A stretch of 64,000 nt of DNA from NCBI GenBank assembly GCA_017428635.1, contig JAFRQK010000035.1:1-64000 (forward strand), in the 5' to 3' direction. The translations under genes and the position numbers were made by a program. The notes under the pieces are model-generated. The model was given only the letters and a program-made list of their open reading frames with translations, ran no database searches and was not told where the DNA came from. Source of the stretch: Clostridia bacterium (GTDB taxonomy: Bacteria > Bacillota > Clostridia > Oscillospirales > CAG-272). This document shows, in pieces, positions 58,023 through 64,000 of this stretch (the first letter of the stretch is position 1; every line of letters begins with the position of its first letter).

Positions 58023-58304
58023 ATGGCCACAACAAATATCAACGTTCGTGTCGATTCCGAACTGAAACAGTCGGCCGAGGCCTTGTTTGACGATCTCGGC
58101 CTCAATATGTCCGCGGCGATCACGATGTTTTTGAAAAGCGCCGTCAGCCATGACGGTATCCCGTTTGACGTCAAGCGTTTTACTCCTAACGCAGATACCC
58201 GCGCGGCACTGGCGGAGTATGAAGAGATGAAGAAAAACCCCGGGAAATACAAACGTTACGATTCTTTTGACGATCTGATGTCCGAGGTGATTTCGGATGC
58301 TTAA
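58023..58304 (+). CDS. RelB/DinJ family antitoxin
   Basis: 93 residues. Ribbon-helix-helix start TTNINVRVDSELKQSAEALFDDLGLNMSAAITMFLK, typical of RelB/DinJ, and a C-terminal tail (YEEMKKNPGKYKRYDSFDDLM) that would wrap the toxin. It binds its own promoter. GAGGAGGT precedes the ATG at 58023. The stop overlaps the toxin start by eight bases, which keeps the two in fixed ratio. Confidence 0.92.
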   Translation: MATTNINVRVDSELKQSAEALFDDLGLNMSAAITMFLKSAVSHDGIPFDVKRFTPNADTRAALAEYEEMKKNPGKYKRYDSFDDLMSEVISDA

Positions 58305-58569
58305 AATAGTATCGTCCAATCAGTTCAAGAAGGACTTAAAACTTGCGATAAAACGCGGATTGAAAATTGAAAAACTGCGTGACGTCGTCAACTCACTTGC
58401 CAGACAGGAGATTCTTGACGAGAAATTCCGTGATCACGTCCTTACCGGGGAATACCGCGGCTTTCGCGAATGCCATATTGAGCCGGACTGGCTGCTTGTT
58501 TATCGGGTGGATGAGGGTGAACTTGAGCTTTTTCTGTTCAGAACGGGAAGTCACTCGGATCTGTTTTGA
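58297..58569 (+). CDS. YafQ family mRNA interferase toxin
   Basis: 90 residues of the RelE/YafQ superfamily: IVSSNQFKKDLKLAIKRG, then LTGEYRGFRECHIEPDWLLVYRVDEG and FLFRTGSHSDLF, matching YafQ, which cleaves mRNA on the ribosome. His of HIEPDW and the C-terminal His of GSHSDLF are the catalytic residues in E. coli YafQ. Partner antitoxin directly upstream. Confidence 0.92.
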   Translation: MLKIVSSNQFKKDLKLAIKRGLKIEKLRDVVNSLARQEILDEKFRDHVLTGEYRGFRECHIEPDWLLVYRVDEGELELFLFRTGSHSDLF

Positions 58570-58584
58570 TCAGCGGGTAAAAAA

Positions 58585-58624
58585 TGAGGCGGGGATCTTA
58601 AAGATCCTCGCCTTACTCTTTTTT
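58585..58624. terminator. Bidirectional terminator after the TA pair
   Basis: GGCGGGGATCTT-A-AAGATCCTCGCC with U-tracts on both strands. Resembles the terminators at 49662, 50321 and 54282. Confidence 0.85.
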
Positions 58625-60191
58625 ATTCCAGAACGGCTTCGACGTCTTCTTTTATCACCACCGGTTCGCCTTTACAGACGATCCTGTTCCGCCGGACGAT
58701 CGCGCGCTTCGTATCCGCGACGATTATCCCGTGCTCGCACTCGGGGCACTCGATTTCGTTGTCCTCGATCACGACGGTCCCGTGGACCGGTTTGTGTACC
58801 TCGGCGTCCATATAGACGCCGATCCCGCCGCAGAGATTTTCCCGGCGGTCGTTGTTCGAAAACCGGCAATTCCTTATCGTGACGTTCTCGGAGTTGATCC
58901 CCTCCGCCCATCCGGACTCCGCCGCGATCTTGACGCCGAGTTCGAAAACGTCGGAGATCTCGCAGTTCTCGATAAGCGCCTCGCGCGACTTGATGAGGAT
59001 CGAGCGGGCGAAGTGGCTCCTCGCTCGGCAGTTGACGAACTCCACGCGCGGGACCTGATCGGGGTCGGCGAGCAGCATCCCGTCAAGGTCTTCGGGCAGT
59101 TCGCGGTCGAGCGTGACGCGGCATCTGTTTTCCCCGACGATCGCCGCTTCCTCGACGCGGTACGTGTCGAGCGGAGCGCACGAGGACGCCTCAGTCAGCT
59201 CCATCCTGTCGCCCTTTTCCGGGCAGTCGGTATTCTGCGTGTGCGTTCCGTCAGGCGCGCGGACCTCGAGCGTCACGGTACGTCCCTCGACCTCGCAGAT
59301 CGAATAATAATAAGTGTGAACGTTGATCGAGTCGTCTCCCTGACCTTCGAACTCGCACCCGTCGAGGCGGACGAGACCGCGGCACGACGCGAAGTGAGTC
59401 GCGTCGGTCGTCGTTGAAAAATGTTCGCCCTCGGACGGCACGACGAAAAGGCGGTTGACGGTCACGTTCGTCGCGTGGAACGCCGTGATCCCCATGCCGG
59501 GGTGGGTGTGTATCGTTATATCCTCGAGCAGAACGTCACGCGCCTCCTCGACGAGGACGGCGGGTCTGCCGTGGAATACGTGGCAGATATAGAATTCGTC
59601 GCCCTCCCTGACGACGCCCGGGACGGTCGGCGCGCCGATCCCGTGATGCGGGTCGACGTACTTGAAATCGCCGATACGGCAGATCGAGTGCGGTATCAGC
59701 CGTCCCTCTTTTTGCGAGTACAGAGCGGAACGCAGAAACGGCATCGTCGCCGTTATCTCATCGGGGAATTCGAGCGTGACGCGATCTCCGTCGAACCCGG
59801 TGACGACGCCCTTCGAGTACGGTTTTCTTTTCAGGTCTACCGTAAGCCCGCGGACGGTCACGCCGGCGCATTCTCTGATCGAGATCTCCTCCATGAATCC
59901 GTCGACGAGCAGCGTCGCGCCGTACGCCTCGACCGTCGAGTTCACGTGACCTTTGAAATCGAGCCCGCGATCGTATACGTAATCGGGCGTGAACATCACA
60001 TTTTGCGGGTTTTCGCCGTATTCTCCCGCCATGACGGCGCGCTGCGCCTCGCGGGCGCGCTCGGTCGTGATATTATAGACCCCCGGCTCGACGTGAAGCG
60101 TCGTTCCCGGGTTGTCCCTCATAAAGGAGAGCGCCTCTGCGAACCGTTCGCGGTCGTCGCCGCCCTCGAAAGAGGAGAGAGATATCCTCAT
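58623..60191 (-). CDS. Right-handed beta-helix protein, GH110-like
   Basis: 522 residues, no signal peptide, so cytoplasmic. Rungs of a parallel beta helix run through the protein; HFASCRGLVRLDGCEFEGQGDDSINVH in the middle (about residues 270-300) resembles the DATHF...GDDxxNVHG segment of GH110 alpha-1,3-galactosidases, with paired aspartates. The last 150 residues (FELGVKIAAESGWAEGINSENVTIRNC, ECEHGIIVADTKRAIV) are further rungs. It may cleave a galactoside or be a related polysaccharide-active enzyme; the usual GH110 proteins are secreted. Four-base overlap with the flavoprotein at 60188. Confidence 0.7.
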   Translation of the reverse strand: MRISLSSFEGGDDRERFAEALSFMRDNPGTTLHVEPGVYNITTERAREAQRAVMAGEYGENPQNVMFTPDYVYDRGLDFKGHVNSTVEAYGATLLVDGFMEEISIRECAGVTVRGLTVDLKRKPYSKGVVTGFDGDRVTLEFPDEITATMPFLRSALYSQKEGRLIPHSICRIGDFKYVDPHHGIGAPTVPGVVREGDEFYICHVFHGRPAVLVEEARDVLLEDITIHTHPGMGITAFHATNVTVNRLFVVPSEGEHFSTTTDATHFASCRGLVRLDGCEFEGQGDDSINVHTYYYSICEVEGRTVTLEVRAPDGTHTQNTDCPEKGDRMELTEASSCAPLDTYRVEEAAIVGENRCRVTLDRELPEDLDGMLLADPDQVPRVEFVNCRARSHFARSILIKSREALIENCEISDVFELGVKIAAESGWAEGINSENVTIRNCRFSNNDRRENLCGGIGVYMDAEVHKPVHGTVVIEDNEIECPECEHGIIVADTKRAIVRRNRIVCKGEPVVIKEDVEAVLE

Positions 60192-61324
60192 ACTTTGCCT
60201 TCCTTGTACCCTCTGTATATCTCGAGCACGCGCGAATACGAATAGTTCATTTCCGCGATCATGTTGTCGCAGAAAAAGCCGGTAAAGGCGTTCTTGCCGC
60301 CGATCGCGCGGCGGAAGAGCGCGGCGGGCGCGTTTTTAAGATATTTGACGCGGAATTTGTCCGTTTCAACGACGAATTTCGCGATCGGTCCGACTTTTTC
60401 AAGATACGACTTTTTGAAGTCGGGCGTCTGAGCGGCTTCCCCTGCGGCGACGCCGCTCGAGAGGGCGAAATAGATCCCCTCGCCGGTCACCTGATCGACG
60501 AATCCCGCCGCGTCGCCCGCAAGAACGACGGAGTCGGCCCCTTTTCTCTGATCGACCGGTCTTCCGAACGGCAAAAACGCGCCTCTCATCTTGTATTTGT
60601 CCGGGTCCGCGCCGAGAGAGGCGACGTATTCGCGCAGCAGATCGTCGTAACGGCGGTCCTTTTTGCTCTTGCCTCCGAGGCCGATGCAGTAGTCGTCCCC
60701 CGACGGAAAGACCCAGACGTACCCGTTTTTCACGAAGCCGAAGTCGATCACGACGCGCTCTTTTATATCGAGGTCCGCTTTCGGGACGTACGTCTCGGTG
60801 CAGAACGCGAGCTCCGGCGCCTCGAATCCGAGCGCGCGCCTCGACGGGCTCAGCGCGCCGTCGGCGACGACGAGGCGGCGGTATTTCACCCGCCCGCCGT
60901 CCGAGAGGGTGAGCGTTCTGTTTTCGGCGTCGAGATCCTCGACGGTCGTTTCTTCGAGAAGCGTCCCGCCGATCGATTGGAATTTTTTAACGAGATAGTC
61001 GTCGAACGTGACGCGTCTCACGGAGCGCAGCTTCTTTTCGACCTTCGAGCCGGCAAGACGCTCGCCGCCGTAAAAGAGATCGAGCCGGTCGCTCACGTCG
61101 CAGAAAACGTCGCCGAGGTCGGACGCGTCGACGGGGTCGACGAGGAGCGTCTCGGTCAGGACGCGGTAAGTCTTTTCGGTGAGAAGACCGCCGCACGTCT
61201 TGTTCCGCGGGAAACGGCTCTTGTCGATCAGGACGTTCGCGATCCCCGCCTTTTGCAGAGTGATACCGCACGCCGACCCGGCGGGTCCCGCGCCTATCAC
61301 GGCGACTTCAACGTCGTAGTTCAT
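60188..61324 (-). CDS. Geranylgeranyl reductase family FAD oxidoreductase
   Basis: 378 residues. FAD motif VAVIGAGPAGSACGITLQKAG at residues 7-27, then DKSRFPRNKTCGGLLTEKTYRVL typical of GGR proteins, RRLVVADGALSPSRRALG and VVLAGDAAGFVDQVTGEGIYFALSSG. Family members reduce double bonds of isoprenoid chains or act on other substrates. Overlaps the GH110-like gene by four bases, so they are co-translated; the functional link is not obvious. Confidence 0.87.
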   Translation of the reverse strand: MNYDVEVAVIGAGPAGSACGITLQKAGIANVLIDKSRFPRNKTCGGLLTEKTYRVLTETLLVDPVDASDLGDVFCDVSDRLDLFYGGERLAGSKVEKKLRSVRRVTFDDYLVKKFQSIGGTLLEETTVEDLDAENRTLTLSDGGRVKYRRLVVADGALSPSRRALGFEAPELAFCTETYVPKADLDIKERVVIDFGFVKNGYVWVFPSGDDYCIGLGGKSKKDRRYDDLLREYVASLGADPDKYKMRGAFLPFGRPVDQRKGADSVVLAGDAAGFVDQVTGEGIYFALSSGVAAGEAAQTPDFKKSYLEKVGPIAKFVVETDKFRVKYLKNAPAALFRRAIGGKNAFTGFFCDNMIAEMNYSYSRVLEIYRGYKEGKV

Positions 61325-61413
61325 ATACTATAACTCCGTGCAGATTTATTCTTACTTATAGGATAACACACGATCCGCCGTTTTTCAACAAACGCCGCGG
61401 TATTTTTACATTG

Positions 61414-61446
61414 AAAAAAACCTCCCCGTATGGAGAGGTTTTTTGC
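61414..61446 (-). terminator. Terminator after the SLH/beta-helix gene
   Basis: AACCTCTCC-ATA-CGGGGAGGTT with T-tracts on both strands; it ends the gene at 61455 on the minus strand. Confidence 0.85.
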
Positions 61447-61454
61447 GTTGTCGA

Positions 61455-64000
61455 TCAGTATCGACCGATCAGATCATATGGAATATTTGCGAATTCCGCG
61501 CCGTCCTTCATTCTGTAGTCGCCGATCGTCGGGTTGACGAAGAACGGATTTTGGTCGAGGGTGTATCCGGTATCGGGCGTGATATCGCAGTATTGTGCAG
61601 CGACCGCGTCGTGCTCTTTTACCGCGCCCTCGATATTGATCTCCGCGTTGTCCCTTATGGTGACCGTAGAGTTCAGACAGAATTCCGGCTCGTTTATCCG
61701 GTCAAGGTCGCACGTGATATCAAGCAGTCCCGGCCACAGCTCGGCGACCTTCGCCTTGTACTCGGGATGCGCGTCGTAATTTCTCAGCGCGCTCTGCCAG
61801 TTCGTGTAGCACCAGTCTTCGGTGATGCTATCCGGTTCGCCGTTTTCCAATGCGTAGTTGATGAGATCGATCCCCTCCGCATGGACGGTTGCGATCGCAG
61901 CGAGTTTCGACTGCGGATTGACGACGATATTGTCGTGGATAAAGTTGCGCTTGGGCACCCCGTTGTTCATCACTCCGAGGTCGACGTTGTAGAAGATGTT
62001 ATTGCAAACCTCACAGCCCCACGAGCCGTCGAGGTAAAGGCAATACCTGCCGTTCGACCCGCCGCGGATGTTGAGGAACAGGTTATACCGTACGACCGAG
62101 CCCTCCGAGTCGCTCATCTGACGGAACGTCTGCATCGCGCCTGTGTCGTCGCCGTTGTAGCAGGACGACTCGAAAACGTTATACTCCGCCGTCAGGTTCG
62201 CGGCGTTGCGGAAGTCGATATCTTCCCAGTAGTTTTTATAGAAATGGTTGTGCGATACCTTCGCGAACGGCGCGGCGATCCTGAGCGCCCCGTTGCATCC
62301 GTCTCGCAGACAAGTGAGAGTGAAATAGTTGTTGTCGACGACGACGTTCGTCCCCGACGTGAATCTGTCTTCCCAGTTGAAGTCCGACTCGATCCGGAGA
62401 GCTATCCCGGCGCACACCGAGAACTCGCATCCGGTGACGGTGACGTCGAGCGGGATCCCGCCCGGATCGCCCTCGATAAAGACCATCGTTCCGGTGGAGC
62501 ATCCGGAGAATCCGCAGCGGTCGACCGTCAGGCCGCGCGGATGACCGACCGCCCACATAACAGGCCCGTCGGAGTTCCTGAAATCAAGACCGAGGAGCGT
62601 GACGTACTCCGTTCCGGACATCGTCAGCATCGTGTCGCCTCCGCCGGTGAAGTGATACTCGCCGGAGGGTTCGAAGACGTAGAAAACGCGCGTGGATTCG
62701 TCGATCCAGTATTCACCCGCATGATCGAGCTCCTCGGAGACGTTGACGATCGCCATCTGGTTCCACTCCGCGCTGTCGAAGCCGTCAAGTTCAAGGTAAC
62801 GGAGCTGACCCATCCTCGCCTGATTCGGATACGGGATCGTGCAGATACCCGTTTCTTTATCGTAATCGGCGGTCGTGAGCAGATCCTTGTACCAGCCGGT
62901 CGTGATGTAACCGTAGATCAGCATACAGTCCGTCGTATGATAATAATTGTCTATCCTTTTCTTCAGATGTCCCGATTTGAACTGGAAATGGTTCGCGTCC
63001 GGAATAAATCCGTTTTTCTTCATCAGATTATCGGTTCCGTCGTCGTATTTGTTCGGGTAACGGGCGAGCGTCATTTCGCCTCCGTCGCCGAGGATAAGAC
63101 AGGTACGCGGATCGTATTTTGTCAACCTTCCGGAAAGATCGACCTTCTTTATCTTGTCGACGGCGGTTGAGCGGAACAACGTTTTTTCTTCCGCGGTAAG
63201 GGAGGTGAATTCGTTTTCCGCAACGTCGAGGCCGTCGTTGAATACGACGTCGCCGTCGCCGTACGCGCAGTATATGATCCTCTGCGACACGGAGCCGGAG
63301 TCTTCGGCTGTCAAAACGACGGAGATCGGGCCGTAATCACCCGCAAAGAAAGCGACTTTGATATCGCCCTCGGTTTTCCTCGTTTTGAGGTCTCTGACCG
63401 CCTCGATCGCGCGCTGCCACGTTTTGAAGGGATGATCGAAAGAACCGTCCGCCGAGTCGTCGCCGTCGGTCGCCACGTAGAAGTCGGCGTCGCCGACGAG
63501 CGGGTATTCGGGTTCGGTGTACGTCGAACGGAGGACCGGTTCGTTATACTTCAGTTTGAACGTATTGTCGAATCTCTCTATTATCGCTGCGAACTGTTCG
63601 CGCGTCGCTTTTCCGCCGGGTGCGAGAAGGTTGCCGGTCGTGCCTTTTATCAGGCCCGCTTCGACCGCCCACTGCATCGCGTCGTCCGCCCAGCCGGAGA
63701 CCTTTCCGCCGTCTGAAAAAGACGAAAGATCGGCGCGCTCCGGAACGGAAACGAGGGAGTCCGACGAGAAACGGAATAGCATCGTTCCGAGCTGTTCGCG
63801 CGTGATGAGCCCTTCGGGACCGAATTTTTTATCGCTGACGCCGTTCACGACGCCCCCTTCTTTTGCCCACGCCACGGCGTCGGCGTACCACGCGCCGGCC
63901 CTGACGTCATCAAAGCCGCTCGCCGCCTTCGGGGCGGGAGAGCCCTCGCGCCGCCAAAGGGCGGTCACTACCATCGCCCGGGTGAGCGATCCTTTGGGAT
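61455..64000 (-). CDS. SLH-anchored right-handed beta-helix protein, truncated by the window end
   Basis: At least 848 residues; the N-terminus lies beyond 64000 and the frame stays open to the edge (KGSLTRAMVVTALWRREG is part of an SLH repeat). At least two further SLH repeats follow (WYADAVAWAKEGG, WADDAMQWAVEAG, about 25-140 from the edge), then a beta-helix domain: DADFYVATDGDDSADGSFDHPFKTW start, and CEVCNNIFYNVDL rungs near the end. The arrangement resembles pectate-lyase-like or adhesin-type surface proteins of gut Clostridia, acting on polysaccharide. No catalytic set can be named. Together with the proteins at 1622 and 16002 this is the third SLH protein in the window. Confidence 0.82.
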   Translation of the reverse strand, partial: PKGSLTRAMVVTALWRREGSPAPKAASGFDDVRAGAWYADAVAWAKEGGVVNGVSDKKFGPEGLITREQLGTMLFRFSSDSLVSVPERADLSSFSDGGKVSGWADDAMQWAVEAGLIKGTTGNLLAPGGKATREQFAAIIERFDNTFKLKYNEPVLRSTYTEPEYPLVGDADFYVATDGDDSADGSFDHPFKTWQRAIEAVRDLKTRKTEGDIKVAFFAGDYGPISVVLTAEDSGSVSQRIIYCAYGDGDVVFNDGLDVAENEFTSLTAEEKTLFRSTAVDKIKKVDLSGRLTKYDPRTCLILGDGGEMTLARYPNKYDDGTDNLMKKNGFIPDANHFQFKSGHLKKRIDNYYHTTDCMLIYGYITTGWYKDLLTTADYDKETGICTIPYPNQARMGQLRYLELDGFDSAEWNQMAIVNVSEELDHAGEYWIDESTRVFYVFEPSGEYHFTGGGDTMLTMSGTEYVTLLGLDFRNSDGPVMWAVGHPRGLTVDRCGFSGCSTGTMVFIEGDPGGIPLDVTVTGCEFSVCAGIALRIESDFNWEDRFTSGTNVVVDNNYFTLTCLRDGCNGALRIAAPFAKVSHNHFYKNYWEDIDFRNAANLTAEYNVFESSCYNGDDTGAMQTFRQMSDSEGSVVRYNLFLNIRGGSNGRYCLYLDGSWGCEVCNNIFYNVDLGVMNNGVPKRNFIHDNIVVNPQSKLAAIATVHAEGIDLINYALENGEPDSITEDWCYTNWQSALRNYDAHPEYKAKVAELWPGLLDITCDLDRINEPEFCLNSTVTIRDNAEINIEGAVKEHDAVAAQYCDITPDTGYTLDQNPFFVNPTIGDYRMKDGAEFANIPYDLIGRY

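Overview
The window looks like chromosomal DNA from an uncultured, GC-rich, low-branching Clostridia (Bacillota), possibly an Oscillospirales-type gut bacterium. The reasons are a phenylalanine T-box in front of pheST, S-layer-homology (SLH) surface proteins, AAGGAGG-type ribosome sites, ZapA/MreBCD division genes, a clostridial DUF3737 protein, and palindromic intergenic repeats of a style I associate from memory with Oscillospirales genomes. The taxonomic call is an inference; no rRNA is present.

Layout. 1-603: palindromic repeat field without a gene. 604-4529: two GNAT acetyltransferases, then a minus-strand SLH/lysozyme-like surface protein, tadA and a CPBP membrane protease. 4681-13541: a housekeeping plus-strand run, zapA - U32 protease-like RNA-modification gene - dut - maf - mreBCD - mnmG - rsmG. 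13631-15921: a MerR regulator facing an iron alcohol dehydrogenase and a flavodoxin across a promoter with the 19-bp spacer typical of MerR control. 16002-18287: SLH-CotH surface protein. 18338-22690: pheS-pheT-phosphoribosyltransferase behind a T-box. 22753-30752: membrane acyltransferase, TraX-like protein, phosphoesterase, a three-gene GlpA-like/FAD/DUF1667 redox operon and an MMPL-type exporter. 30789-35425: mscL, yceD-rpmF, two unknown proteins, DUF3737 and a MalY/PatB aminotransferase. 35426-37054: an AT-richer XRE-TPR-like regulator bracketed on both sides by hairpin repeats. 37055-47245: one long minus-strand unit miaB-mutS-mutL-tgt followed by a lipoate cassette (lplA-like, free-standing lipoyl domain, lipA, lplA-like). 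47463-47544: tRNA-Leu(GAG), followed by a second palindromic repeat field related to the one at the window start.

47980-58569 is an accessory island made almost entirely of regulators: five XRE-type proteins (one membrane-anchored with an external domain, two with tandem ~30-residue repeats), two sigma factors with large C-terminal extensions, a cytoplasmic subtilisin-like protein with an unusual active site, a Nudix hydrolase, a tail-anchored small protein, a promoter-equipped 37-residue ORF followed by three hairpins, and a DinJ/YafQ toxin-antitoxin pair. Several of these units share look-alike terminators and CCGGTT-type palindromes in their promoters, so the island may work as one interlinked regulatory network; this is the best candidate for something undescribed. 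58623-64000 holds a GH110-like beta-helix protein overlapping a geranylgeranyl-reductase-type flavoprotein, and an SLH/beta-helix surface protein cut by the window end.

A recurring theme is short palindromes with constant flanks but different stems (1-430, 35490-35646, 36931-37053, 47670-47850). The stems differ in a compensatory way, which suggests that the fold rather than the sequence is kept.
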